Numbered from the stretch's first letter, positions 23,217-34,914 are shown. The stretch: 64,000 bases of DNA from Otatea glauca (GCA_036346275.1 CM070722.1:67059524-67123523); one strand, 5' to 3'. Numbers and translations are program-made. The notes: a model not told the origin generated them from the sequence alone.

Positions 23217-26200
23217 TTACATCACAATGCACCTCTCTTTCTTTGACTCGGTTCTTGCCGGCGGTGGAGCATTTGACCTCTGCAGGAAATATTCAGAGCC
23301 ATGAAAAAGAAATAGTCCATATCAAATATGCGTTCTGAATTTCTGTTGCAACCATGAAAGCATGAACTGAACCGATTAAGAACAAGAATTACTTATGATG
23401 TAGAAAATGTGTGAAGTAGGTTAATGCAAACAGTTAAAGATATCCATGGGCTTCAATGATTGTGACCCCATAAGCAAATGATGGAAACATTGTTTGAAGA
23501 CACCATCGGGAATTAGACACTTCATAAAAGACTAAAGAGGCATCATTTCAAAGAGGAGCAACTGTGCCTGCCTGTTTCAACTAGTTCACACTGTTAACTA
23601 TGCTCTTTGCATGCTATTCTCCGCACATCACGATACACTATTTAGGCTCCACAACTGTAAGTTACATAACAATTGATTTTGTGCATTTGATTAGTTTGTT
23701 GGGTTCACAGGTGCTTTGCGACATTATAGCAGCAGTATGCAGGGTTCACAAGTTAACCTTAAAAGGACCACTGAGAACAAAAGTGATTTCAACATAGTAG
23801 TTAGTTTTCAGGATTCACAAGCAGAGAAACAACCTGACCTGTTGCTATTACACTACGGACTGGTCATATTCGGCTCTAAAATAAAATAACAATCCTAAAA
23901 CAAAAATTACACTTGTTCCAACATGCTACAACTGGCTGGTGAGTCCCACAAAAGTTTTAACAATATAAAATAGAAAACCCTCAACAGCGTCCTGACTATG
24001 GGATGATGGGTATAATACAAATCAAATCTAACAATCATAACAGGCAATACATGATAAACAGGTGTTCGCTAGTTTATACATTTGCTATACTAGCAAAATC
24101 CTTCAAAGCAAAGGAAACATACCCTTGGACCAACAACGAGTCCTGGCCGGCCTGTGCCATGTGGTTGATTGGGTGTCTGCTGCATCTGCTGCTGCTGCTG
24201 TGGCGGCGGTGGCTGTGGTGGAGACTGGTATCGTTGAGGTTGTCGCTCAAACTCCTGTTGTTGAAGTGCTATAGCTAGCTCTAGATCAGAGCTGCCAGCA
24301 TAGAAGAAAACCAAACACACGGGTTAGACCTTAGGTAATACATGTGCAAATGCGAGTAAAATGGAGACATAAACGAAACAAAGAATAGCTAGTGCAATTG
24401 TGCAATGTTCATATGATATTTTTTTCTGTACTTTGTCTGCAACCGTGCGTTGTGCAATTCTTTTCCTTTGCCATGATGATTATGCATTAGCTAAAAATAT
24501 GCTTGATCGTAGTATTTAATTAACCAAATGCCCAGAAAGAACTCACGAACATGTTAACTACATGTCATGTAATGATACAGCACAGTAAGCAGGCACATAC
24601 CATACCTAGAGATTGGTCATTCAAGTAAATGCTCAATGAATAGTCCAATACAAATTTCAAGATCCCCAGCCAATCCGTCAACTATGCAAGGAACTAATAA
24701 TGGGGCACTTGGTTCACAACAGACTGATGTACAATAGACCAATATCTAAAGCCTAAAACAAGCACAACAGAGCCAGTCAAGGACTACAAAAAGCATAGCT
24801 AAGAATAACAGAGTGCAAAAAGACTATGCAACTGGCATCACATTTATAGCTGAACAGATGACACTTGTTGCACAGTGCAACAACGTACAAGTATTCAAAT
24901 GGCTGCAAAGGTCATAACTTAAAACGTTGTACAGCAGTGATTTGAGTAGGACCTGCTATCTGACCAATATAGCACTTGGTAAAAAAAATGCAGGGAGGAA
25001 GAGCATACTTTGCAGATGAGTGCGGTAGAGTGGAATTGTCAAATTGAGCAAGATAGTCCTGTGGACAGAATACAAGTTAAATTAGTTAGTATTATAGAAG
25101 AAACCAATGAGAATCACAGCAGTCTATAAATGTTGCACATACAGCAGTACTCGTCATAGCCTGCTGTTCATTCCATGAATCATTTGTCGGAGTTTCAGCC
25201 TTAAATGGTGTGAAGTTACTGGTCAGAAAAACCCCATCTCCATTCACCTAATGATTGTCAATTGAGAACAAAATAAATCAGCAACTTTCATTCAAGCAAA
25301 CCAAGACACTGGGGGAAAGGGCTAGGATGTACCTCATCCAACTTTTGCCATACCAAATCAGTTTGGCTGAAAAAACCCTGATCAGTTGCTAAGAGATATA
25401 GGTTCCCATTGTACTGCACAAAAAGCATGAAAGCAATAAAAGGAGCAATCTAATTATAGCAGTCAGTGACTATTAACTTAGTTAATTATCATACCTTGAA
25501 CATAGTGTTGAAGTGGTTATTACGGAAGAAGACACAAAGCTCTCTTTCATTAAGACCCTCTTGTAAACAAAACAAACTGTAATGTTGAAAATTTGGCTAC
25601 ATATTAATTAATAATATAAATGAGAAAACACATGTGCGTAAACCTATACAATAAATATGTACCCATAGACAGTCAGCTGGTTCGCAGTGTTCCGCAGAAA
25701 ATTATCAATCAGTTCCCCTGCAAATAAATAAACCGAGTGTAAAGCTAAATGTTGTGCATAGAATATTCATGGCCAAAAGAGCTTTACACATTTGTAACTA
25801 ATTGATAACTGGGAAAATTCTCACATTGATGTTCTGCAACTCCATTTCCCAAGCAATGGCTACTTTTCTCAGTCTCATCAGCCTGCTCAGCAAGAACCAT
25901 CTCACCCTCATACACTGGTTCCTGATTTTCATATACCATGTTTCCGGTGCCAAGTATGTGCTCTTCTCCTTGGTATATGGGCTCACTACCCTGAATGCTT
26001 GTATACACAAGCTCAGGAGTATCTAAAGAATCATTTTTCTCATCCGGATCTGTTGTAGCACAACTTGGAGTAGCTTGACTATTCACAATTGCTGAGTCAC
26101 AGCTGACCTCAGTATTAGAAGCCTGCTCATGAATTTGCACAGCAGAATGTTCTCTGCAGGTTTCTTTATTAGCTTGACCAAGATCAGGAGCAGGAACATC

Positions 26201-29200
26201 AGATTGGTCATCAGGGCCAAAAGATTTATGAGAGGAACAAGCAAGAGTAGATTCTGAAGATTGAACAGATATATCAAGGTGCTCTGGTAACATATTTCTT
26301 TGCCCATTGTCCTCTGGTTCTTTAGATGTCAAAGCTTGTTGGGATTCTTCGGACACAACTTCAGTAACATTATCAACAGAATTTGTGTTCTGTAACATAG
26401 AACCATCACTCAAAGCATGGTTACCATGTACCCTTTTATTTGTTGGTCCCACCATCTCAGGTGCCTCTAATCGAAAGCTATCACTAAGCGCTGTTTCCTC
26501 CATATTGGAGGATGAAAGATTCTGTGAAGTGTCGAAGGAAACAGATCCATCAACGGCATTGGTGATTTCAGCTTTGGATAGATTAAGGACTCTCATTAGT
26601 TCCTCTTCTTCCTCACGGTCACCCCGTCTTATCTGCAGTTCAACTGGGTCAGTGAGTGTATTTTCATCAAATGATCTCCCTCGAGAAACACTAGGTGAAG
26701 GAACCCCTAATGCTGCAGTTGTTGCAGCAGCAAAATCAACAGTTTCTTCCTCCTCCACATGTTTATTCTCTTCTGCTGGTTTTCCTGACTTAAATTCAGC
26801 AAGCCCAGAAGCAAGAGCGTTGTAGGACTTTGATCCAATGGCAGTAGCAGTGTCAGTATCCTAAAAATCAATATGGATCACTATTAGCAAGTAGGTGGTG
26901 TTACAGGCATAACTAAAGGTAATTTTGCATCTATTTTGCAAACATTGCATATTTAAGCGGATATCAATGTTGAACAAGAGTGCATCTAGCATTTACAGAC
27001 TTAGGCATTCAGAGACTATGTTGGTTAAGCATGATAGATTGACAAATTACATTGCATAAGATAAATAAATCCTAGATTAAAAATTTTTGGTCAGTACAGA
27101 AGCAATAAATCTACCAAACCTATGACAGAATTTACATACCATGTCTGCACAATCTAAGCGTAAGCTTTTGCTAGAGCAACCCAGCCACCCAGGTGACACC
27201 CGAATTGAAACACGAATATAGGCAAGAGGAGTAAAAGGATCAGTTACGTCAGTTGACAGTTTTATCTAAACATAATAGCTCATAACTACAACAGTTAGTT
27301 CAGACTTCAGACTGCAGATTGGAATGTAGGGAGTGCAATGGTGGGAGCAGACTAACAATAAATAAATGCAGTGCAGATTAGCAATACCAAGGGGCAGCAG
27401 AGAGCTCCACAATGTTGCTATCTGAGTGATAATCGGTTTTCAAATAACTGCCTTTGTTTTTAAATAATAAATAACATAGTAGAACACCCAAATTTTTCTC
27501 TCCATAACTACAAGACGTCAAAGGCAAACAAAAAGGCCACTGCCACATGAACATTCACAAACTCTAGCAAAAGCAGGGCAATTCATCTGCCATACAGGGC
27601 GCACCTGCAAGCAAATTGGGTATAGTCACATAAACAATACCTAGCAAACACTATCAACATTCAGAACTCACTGAAACCCAATATCTCACAATTCACAGGC
27701 ACAAGCATTTACAGACAGACCACAGCTGAAAAAAAATAAAGATGATCTATTCTTGGACATGCATAAAAATGCCTTTGTAAGGAAAAAATAAATGCTCCAC
27801 CTCCACATCACTCAAGTTCTTTATTCATACTACTTTTAAGTTTTTCCCAGATATTGATGTTCTGCATCATTCGCCCATGCAATATATGATTTATCCACAA
27901 TGATGCATTCATGCAAACAGTCAAAAATCATATTATTCTGCTTGGAAACATAAAAGTGGACGAACGAAGTAACCTTGTTTCTCATGTTCATGGACCTATA
28001 TAGACTGTTCATGCATAAGGACCTGTGGTGCAATTTACTAAAAAATATAGGGTGCTGTCATAAGTTGTAGTATGTTAGTTAGGTGAAACAGCTAGTCTTA
28101 ACACATCTCACTAAGAACCAAGCAAAATTAAAGTTTAATTGTTAGTCATCAAGCAACCAGTTCAATATAATCCCTGAAACAATAAAACAAAGGTTTGCTC
28201 ATGGGACATTAAATAACCAGCCCAGTGTAACTCTTGAAATTAAACAGCTTGTATAGCACTACTCCAGCAACAAGCATAAAGCAGAATCATCGAATACAAC
28301 CTAAATGATCAAACCTACATTTAGTCCTAAGTCCTGACTGTGTACAACTCAGTATGACATGAGAAATCAAGGGAACTCCTCCCGCAGCTGTGAGAAACCG
28401 TTGTTTGTAGCACTTTTAAGCAGGTTTTTATATTTGTGCAAGTTAGATCACAGAAGCGATAAAAGCACGTTGTGCACTAACATCCAACAAGCATGCATAT
28501 TATACTATTTTTTTGTGGATCTTGCTTACAGTCGTTACAGATTAAATCATGAACCTGTAGTCTAATAGTCTATGGACTAAAGAAAGTAGAAGCTATGAAT
28601 CATTAAGCAGCATGAAGGCTTCTCCGAGCACAAGCATCATGTTCCATGTTGAAAGAAGCATAAACCTGGAAAATGCATACCTGAGGATCCACTATCCATC
28701 CGTGGTATAGTGGGATATCCAAAAGGTCAAATATGGCACGTTCTCGGGTGAACTCAAAGTCATCGACCCTGCAATGTCCACAGTCCAGTACACATGAGAA
28801 CAAATGGAAGACCACACACACACACGCGCGCATAAACCACCAATCAACAAACTGAAAACCTCAAACGCACTTCCTGAACATCACATTCACGTCGATGCCA
28901 GTCGCGAGGAGCGGCAGAAGGTCAATCGCGTCTGAGATGTTCTGCTCCCGGTTACGGACGTACTCCTCGTCCTTGACCTGCAAATCGCATCCCAAACAAA
29001 CTCGTCCACAAATGAACACGACAAACAACCGCAACCTAATTATGCGAGAGCTGATCGAACCTGCAAGCTGATGTTGGGGTCAATGAGGCGCTCGGCGACG
29101 AGCGAGAGCAGCTTCTGCTGCGACACCTCGCCTGCATCCGGGTTCAGGGTGATCACATTCTTCAGAAGCAGCACGTTACCTGCAACACGCGCGCCGCAGA

Positions 29201-29468
29201 AACCCAGGTGAAATCGCAAAGCTAAGCAACCACCACGCAACGCGCGGAATCTAGGGAGAGGGTTCGGGCAAGCGAGAGGCGGGGAGCTCTCACAGATGGC
29301 CAGGAGCGGGCACGGGCCGTTGTCGTTCTGGTAGACGATGGGGGTGCGGCGGCCGAGGAAGTCGACGGCCCTCGTCTTGTGCATCACCTCGGGGGGCTCG
29401 GTCGGCGGTGCAGGCTCGGGATCCGCCGCGCCGGGCGGCGGCGGGAGCGGGGGCGGGTCGGTGGACAT
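23217..29468 (-). CDS. MINDY: MINDY-family deubiquitinase (MINDY-1/2 type) with C-terminal CAAX box
   Basis: Family role: cysteine protease that trims K48-linked polyubiquitin. Twelve exons on the minus strand: 29468-29294, 29179-29061, 28977-28871, 28768-28681, 26860-25825, 25717-25663, 25576-25495, 25413-25333, 25247-25143, 25058-25009, 24291-24123, 23279-23217. They sum to 2130 nt, giving 709 residues, with GT/AG junctions throughout. The Pro-rich N-terminus is followed by YQNDNGPCPLLAIC, holding the oxyanion Gln47 and nucleophile Cys53. The catalytic His is His548 in FFRNNHFNTM. Exon 5 inserts about 345 mostly acidic, low-complexity residues between the catalytic halves. Residues 634-646 (SDLELAIALQQQE) form a ubiquitin-interacting MIU/UIM-like helix, followed by a Gln/Pro-rich linker. 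The last exon encodes a 20-residue tail ending CIVM, a farnesylation-type CAAX box. No frame damage is seen. The CAAX exon lies 843 bases from its neighbour and is easily missed by gene finders. Confidence 0.93.
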
Positions 29469-29784
29469 GGATCTCTCCCGCGATTGCCGCCCTAGATCGC
29501 CGGAACCCTAACCCTAGGTGTCGTCGTCGGGGGGGGAGGCGTGCGTGCGGTGGTGTCGCGAAGTGGGATTAGAGGAGAGGACGTGCGAAACGGGAAGAGG
29601 AGGGGAATAGAATACCGAGGCAGTGGGTGGGGTGGGGGGAGAAGAGCAGGCGAGGCCAGGGGGGTATAAGTAAAGTTGTTGTTCTAGTAAACTGCACGAG
29701 ATTATTATTGTCTGTTTTCGATTTGGTCCCCGTAGTTCGGGGTAATCGGGCTTCTTGCCCTCTATTATGCGATTTGACATTTTA
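29469..29784 (-). promoter_or_regulatory. MINDY 5' region with telo-box
   Basis: Just upstream of the start codon, 29504-29517 contains AACCCTAACCCTAG, a telo-box motif common in 5' leaders of plant housekeeping genes. The region is GC-rich with purine runs. No clear TATA box is seen on the minus strand, which fits a TATA-less promoter. Confidence 0.4.
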
Positions 29785-30014
29785 GGCCTTGTTTGGTAGA
29801 GTTTTAGATCCCAGCTCTACCTTAGATCTGAATCTTGTAAGCTAAAATAAATTAAATTAAGTTTATATTTTTAGTCTAAAATGTAAATAAAATGACCTAC
29901 CTAAACACTCTTAATATACCTACAACTCCAGCTCCACGGATCTGTGGAGCTAGAAATACGCAGCTCCATCAGATCTACGGATCTTGTGAAGCTGGAGCCG
30001 TACCAAACACACCC
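29785..30014. mobile_element. Tourist-like (PIF/Harbinger) MITE upstream of MINDY
   Basis: The 230-bp element has imperfect inverted ends (GGCCTTGTTTGGTA and the reverse complement of GGGTGTGTTTGGTA, 11 of 14 matching) and 3-bp TTA duplications at 29782-29784 and 30015-30017. The interior pairs extensively, with repeated variants of AGATCTACGGATCT and CAGCTCCA. It lies about 320 bases upstream of the MINDY start codon. Confidence 0.75.
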
Positions 30015-30067
30015 TTAGAGCGCTAGTTTAGGATAATAATGTAGCCCCGATTCCTTTGGAAATGGTA

Positions 30068-30779
30068 CCCCCTCTGTCCGAAAATATTAGCCGTATTTTG
30101 ATTTTGCACAAGGATTAAGATCATCTTGAAATTAAGAAAAGTACGACAGAAAATAACTTAGATGCCTCTACTTAATTGTCTTGAAAGATAAGAGATATGC
30201 TTTTGTGTGGGTGGTAATGAATAAATACATATGGTTGAGACAGAATAAATAAGGGTATAGAAGAAAAGTTCTCATTCGGGGCCTATTTGGGGGGAGGCGG
30301 CTGCAGTTGGGCTGAAAAGCTGTTTTTGGCTTACTGGGCTATAAAGCGGTTGTAGCTGACGGTTGTGAAATTTCTTGATATGGCGTTTGGCAAACTGGGC
30401 GCTGCAGCTGTAGCTTTTTGAAGGGAAACTAAGTGGGAAGACAACAACCGAGCGAAGCACAACAGCGCCCGAGAGGGGAGGTGACGCGGAGGCGGCGAGG
30501 AGGGAGGTGGAGCGAGTAGGGAGGCGGAACGAGCAAGGTGTGAGGCGGTCGAGCAAAGTCACAGCTGAAAAGCTCATCCTCAGCGGCTGCAGCTTTTGGG
30601 GTGCTTTTGCTGTGGCTTGGCATCCCAGCTGCTTTGTACCTATGCTGTTTACGGGGGCTTTTTGCTCACAACTGAAGCACAGCCCCCGAAACAGCCCCTA
30701 AATCTACATGCAAGCTTTATATTTTATTTATGGACAAGATCATTCAAAAAATAAGTCTTATAAACTTAAACTGAGAGAG
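30068..30779. mobile_element. Stowaway-type MITE, split by another element
   Basis: The left end CCCCCTCTGTCCGAAAATATT resembles the Stowaway terminus, and the right end (reverse complement CTCTCTCAGTTTAAG) is a degenerate match. TA dinucleotides flank both at 30066-30067 and 30780-30781. Internal sequence such as GCCGTATTTTGATTTTGCAC is typical of grass Stowaways as I recall them. It is interrupted at 30278-30698 by a separate inverted-repeat element. Without that insertion it would be about 290 bp. Confidence 0.65.
30278..30698. mobile_element. Inverted-repeat DNA element, copy 1, nested in a Stowaway
   Basis: The ends are GGGGCCTATTTGGGGG and the reverse complement of GGGGCTGTTTCGGGGG. 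Internal landmarks (CACAGCTGAAAAGCTC, CAGCTGTAGCTTTTGGGG-type stretches, GAGGCGGCGAGG) recur in the same order at 46790-47195, which defines a two-copy family here. It is non-coding, and the target duplication at this copy is unclear. Confidence 0.7.
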
Positions 30780-30817
30780 TAAGATCTTTAGCACAAGAAG
30801 AATGGGTGACCTGTATC

Positions 30818-31779
30818 TACGGCTGGCAGAAAAGCTCGAAGATCACGAGCTACTCGAACTCGGCTCATTATGAGCTTGGCTCGAACTTAGCTCGTAAAAT
30901 AAATGAGCCGAGCTGAGCCACCTTCCCAACTCGGTACCTTAACGAGCTGAGCTCGAGGTAACACACGATCCGCTCGTTAGCTTGTAAAGTCTCGATGACT
31001 AAATTTATCTAACCCAAATTTCAAGTTATTTGAATGGTGGAGTGTAAATTCTCATAGATTTCCGGTGGTGAAGTGTAAATTCCCATAGATTTTTCTGTGG
31101 TGGAGAGTAAATTCCCATAGATTTCAAGTGGTTTCAAGCATGGCATAGAATTTCTTAACTACACCGATTAGTATTGTATCTTCAGATCCAACTTTTAGTG
31201 CTAGAGGTAAAGTCATAGATGATTATAGAAGTTCTTTGCTTTCACCAATGGTTGACTTACTAGTGTGTGCTTCTAGCTGGATAAGAGGTGCTTGCGATAT
31301 CATAAGAAGTCATTTGGTTGTGGTACGCCCTTCCATACTAATAGCTTTATTTTCATCTTGATTCTTTGTTAGTTATCTAGATTATATTATTGTGCCTATT
31401 TATAGGAAGTAGAAGATGAATTTGATGTTGAACATATTTCTTTAGCTAACACCGAGGTGGGAAGTAACTAGTAAGCACCCTTTTTCTTTTGCTTATGATT
31501 GATGTTCATTTTTGTCTGTTCTTTCACCACTTAAATTGATTAGCAAAATATTTAAATTAATGTATGTCAATGTAATTATCTCCTTACTAATTACCATAGC
31601 TCATATAGCTTAGCTCAACTCATCTCATCTTGGTTGACGTGGCTCATGAGCTGCTCACGAGCAACTCGAGCTTTTTGCCGAGTCGAGTTTGTAGCTCGTT
31701 GGCTTAACAAGCTGAGCCGAACCACTTTTTGAAATGAGCTTGCATGAGTCGAGCCGAACGGGCTCGATTTCCAGCCCTA
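30818..31779. mobile_element. hAT-type non-autonomous element
   Basis: The 962-bp element has perfect 8-bp target duplications CCTGTATC (30810-30817, 31780-31787) and imperfect ends TACGGCTGGCAGAAA and the reverse complement of TAGGGCTGGAAATCG. Both subterminal zones hold many GAGCTCG/CGAGCT-type repeats. The central AT-rich part has a three-fold repeat around GTGTAAATTCCCATAGATTT at 31040-31125. No transposase is present. Confidence 0.8.
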
Positions 31780-31787
31780 CCTGTATC

Positions 31788-32072
31788 ATCTTGACTTAGT
31801 CTGTTTCCCTCTTTTCCCAAGACTTCGATATGTCTTATTGACCATTACTTTTGTCAAGTCTAAATACTTTCGTGTATATTCATGACTAAAATTTAAAAAG
31901 GTTGATAGCACATATTCTAAAATAATTATAAAGAAGCAGCCGATGTATTAGACTAGGCAAGTGAACTAAGCGTGCCACGCCTCGACATCCGCTCGCCACA
32001 CGAGCAAATCGAGAAACCGTGCGCTTGCCACTTCCCACGCGAGCAAATCGAGGAAAGACGTGACATAATATT
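31788..32072. other. Spacer between elements
   Basis: No gene is seen. A short repeat around CACGCGAGCAAATCGAG appears twice near 31998 and 32035. Confidence 0.4.
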
Positions 32073-32600
32073 TTTTTTCTGAAAAGGACCTAAACGTAGT
32101 ACTAAAAAATCACAAAAGGACCTAAACGTAGCACATGCGTAATGGTAAAAAACGCAAAAAGGACATAAACCAAATATTTTTTTTCAAAAAAAGGACCAAA
32201 CCGTATTTTTTTTTTCAAAAAAGGACCTAAACGTAATACAAAAAATGCAAAAGGACCTAAACATAGCACATAGTTTTTGTTTCCACAGAAAGGACCTAAC
32301 GGTGTTTTTTTTCGAAAAAGGACCTAAACGTAATACAAAAAATGCAAAAGGACCTAAACATAGCACATAGTTTTTGTTTCCACAGAAAGGACCTAACGGT
32401 GTTTTTTTTTCGAAAAAGGACCTAAACGTATTTTTTATTTTCCGAAGAAGGACCCAAGCGCAATGCTAAAAAACACAAAAAGGGGCATAAGCGTAATATA
32501 TATTCTTTTTTTTAAAAAGGACCAAACCGTATTTTTTTCCGATAAAAGGACTTAAACGTAATTTTTTTTCACAAAAGGACCCGAGCGTAATTTTTTTCCC
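32073..32600. repeat. Tandem array of AAAAGGACCTAAACGTA units
   Basis: A short unit of 20-35 bases built around AAAAGGACCTAAACGTA is repeated about 15 times with varying T-rich linkers. A higher-order unit of about 109 bases, containing CACAGAAAGGACCTAACGGTG, is duplicated almost perfectly at about 32189-32297 and 32298-32407. It is non-coding. Short minus-strand frames rich in Phe/Lys are by-products. Confidence 0.85.
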
Positions 32601-33345
32601 GGCTCGGCTCGAGCCGTGAGCCGAGCCGGCGCTCTCCCGGCTCAAACGCACGGGAGGGCAGGAAACCTGCCAACAATAGGAGAGGTTTTATTTGAGAACT
32701 ACTTTGTGGTTGATGGCGGATGCTCTTCCATATTTTACCAAAATAGATGCAAGTTGTAACAAACAAACAAACTAGTATGGTCTAAGCACTAGGAATGGCA
32801 ATGGCCCCCATTCCCCAAGGCAATTCACCTATTAGGGAGCGGGGATGGGGGAGTCCCCCTCCACGGGGCTGATAGCGGGGAAAAATCTTCTACATCGGGG
32901 GAATCAGGTGCGGAAGCGTTCCACCGCTCCCCATCCGCGTTACCTAACCCTATCCCTTCCCTCGACCAAAGGTGGGCAATTTTAATGAAACCAAAATCGA
33001 ATCAACCGAAAAACCGATTTTTTCGTTTTACGTTAATTTTTCGGTTTTATTTTGAATCGCTTGGTTTTGATTATGCGGTTCGATTTTGTAATTGTGGAAA
33101 CCAAATAAACCGTATAACCGATAAACCGAAGAAACCATTCCAATCCAACCCTACTCTCGCAGACCGTAGCTCGTAGTCCGCACGATCGTACCTCGCTCAG
33201 CTAACCTAACCCCACTCTTCAAGACTTCAATTCCCCACTCGGCTAACCCTACACCAGGGTCGTGATTCGCGAACCCGCGACGCCACCATCGTTGCCGCCC
33301 TTCCGTTCTGGGCTCCCGACTCCCATTTGGCCATTCGGGCTCTCG

Positions 33346-33600
33346 GTCACCACGGTGGGTGTGAACCGGGGCTTCGCGACCTCCCACCCGCTCCCGACAG
33401 CGCAGGTCGTGTGCGGCCTCCTCCTCCCCAACACCTTCCCCCGTGTCTGTCTCGCCGCCACCTCCTCTGACGCGCTCTCCACCCTCACCGGCATTGGTGT
33501 CGTCGTCATCGTCGTGGTCCCCAACGAGGCAACGAGTTGCTCCGCCCCCTCACCGTCTCTAGGAAGGCCGCCTCGAGTAAGAGCCCCCGTCAATTTGCAA
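33346..33600 (+). pseudogene. Captured fragment of a glucan endo-1,3-beta-glucosidase (GH17)
   Basis: The open frame from 33262 reads VGVNRGFATSHPLP and then continues with PRVCLAATSSDALS and TGIGVVVIVVVPNEA. This follows the N-terminal half of plant GH17 beta-1,3-glucanases, where the strand-1 motif is usually GVNWG and is followed by a P-x-V-x-x-L-L-x-x-x-x-x-P-x-V-R-L pattern. The conserved Trp of the first motif is Arg here. The similarity fades near 33570 at a possible GTAAGA donor. Neither catalytic Glu is present, so it cannot be an active enzyme. It lies wholly within the hAT-type element. Confidence 0.7.
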
Positions 33601-33749
33601 CCACCAGATTTGCCTATCATGCTCACAGCCAATATCCTTAATAAATGCTAATATGGTTGACAAATTTGAACTGAAGACTGATATGGTTGTCGAGTTGGAG
33701 GACAGAGGCGGTAGTGATACTCCAGCGCCGTGGCGGTGGAGGCGAACGT

Positions 33750-33941
33750 AGGGACGTGGAGCAGCGGGTGCTGGCGGCAGTGCTGTCGAGCGAGAGGGCA
33801 GCGACGGTGCTGGAGTTCTACTCTCTACGGTGTCGCCTCTCCGTGTCGCTGTAGGGCATCTTGCACGAGCTCGAGGACGATGTCGACGGGTGGGCCAGTT
33901 TCGTGCTCGCCGACGCCGAGGACGACCAGTGGCTCCCTGAG
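33750..33941 (+). pseudogene. Captured thioredoxin-fold-like gene fragment with in-frame stop
   Basis: One plus-strand frame reads TVLEFYSLRCRLSVSL, a stop at 33852-33854, then GILHELEDDVDGW and FVLADAEDDQWLPE. This resembles the first exon of a plant thioredoxin-like protein in which the CxxC-type segment follows a V-x-F-Y motif. The segment ends exactly at a GAG/GTGAGG splice-donor-like site, so genomic and not spliced DNA appears to have been captured. A single C-to-T change in a Gln codon would explain the stop. The family assignment is from memory of similar proteins and is tentative. Confidence 0.45.
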
Positions 33942-34144
33942 GTGAGGTGTGCTTTATGTCAATTGCTTATCAGGTATGGCTCCCCACAGAGACCCGATAC
34001 CTCGACTGGGACAGGGAACAGGGTGAAGTGGCCCCCGATACCGAGGTCGGGGCCGGGGAACGGGGGATTTCCCTCCTCTCAAGAATGGGGACGTTCCACC
34101 ACTTTCCGCCGGGGAACATCCCCGTTGCCATCCCTGCTAAGCAC

Positions 34145-34847
34145 ATCAGAAGTATTTAGACTATGTATTCCTTTTTTAAAAGGCATACAACTGTATTGTC
34201 AGTTGAATTAATTGAAGTGTGTAATATACCGCTAATTTTTAAGCACCCTACATTTTATTTGAGAAACAAATAAAAGAATAAAACCGAACGCAAAAGTTCG
34301 TTACAGTGTAGATAGCAACACAGGCCAAATTGATTAGCAAGTTAGGTATACTAGTCAGGGTCGCGCTATGCTGCGCAATGCGAAATTTGGTCCGATGGCT
34401 ATTTCTGAAAAAAGGTAGCCACGGTCGCGCGCTACGCTGCGCCATGCAAAATTTGGTTCAACGGTTATTTCTAAAAAAAAAGGTATGAGGATGTGATTGG
34501 TCGAACAAGACGCGTGATACATGGATCATTTTGCGACATGTGATCGAAACTTGGAGGTAGGGGTGGGAATCGGGCCAAGTCCTTATTTTTTTTTGGAGTT
34601 TTTTTTCTTTCCGAAATTGACATAATTTGATTTAATGTCATTTTATTTATAGTTTGAAAGTATTTTTAGAATCGAACTAATAAGCCAAGCTGAGCCAGAG
34701 CAAAATTCAATTTCATTTGAAATTGAATCATTTTAATATTTAACCAACGAAGGTGTGTAATTAAAGTGATTTTGAACTAAGCCAATAGCTCCTCCCAGAG
34801 TTTTTTTTCAAGCCCTACTTGGAGGAGTACTCCGGATGCCGTGAACA
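34145..34847. other. Intergenic DNA upstream of GAUT3-like gene
   Basis: No gene is seen. A segment around GGTCGCGCTATGCTGCGCAATGCGAAATTTGGT at 34360-34390 is partly repeated at 34425-34456. Confidence 0.4.
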
Positions 34848-34914
34848 TGGGCCGCTCAGTGGGCCGAAATGTTGGTCATATCCAGCCGTAGTGGGCCCAT
34901 GCTGATCGGGCCCA
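34848..34914 (+). promoter_or_regulatory. Cluster of site II (TGGGCC/GGGCCCA) motifs
   Basis: TGGGCC occurs at 34848-34853 and 34860-34865, TGGGCCCA at 34892-34899 and GGGCCCA at 34908-34914, about 280-345 bases before the proposed GAUT3 start codon. Such clusters are known TCP-type sites in promoters of constitutively expressed plant genes. They suggest that the promoter of the damaged gene is still recognisable. Confidence 0.5.

Larger units (their letters stand above)
32790..34136 (+). mobile_element. hAT-type element carrying two captured gene fragments (Pack-type)
   Basis: The 1347-bp element has perfect 8-bp target duplications CTAAGCAC (32782-32789, 34137-34144). Its inverted ends are TAGGAATGGCAATGG and the reverse complement of CAGGGATGGCAACGG, matching at 12 of 15 positions. 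Subterminal sequence on both sides is G/C-run rich (GGGGATGGGG-type). The interior contains a beta-1,3-glucanase-like fragment and a thioredoxin-fold-like fragment in the same orientation, plus an AT-rich repeat at 32970-33140 built on AACCGATAAACCGA-type units. No transposase is encoded, so mobility would depend on an autonomous hAT. Confidence 0.8.

Noticed and set aside
26307..26825. 172-codon plus-strand frame
   Set aside because: Shadow of MINDY exon 5, which is supported by splice sites and family similarity.
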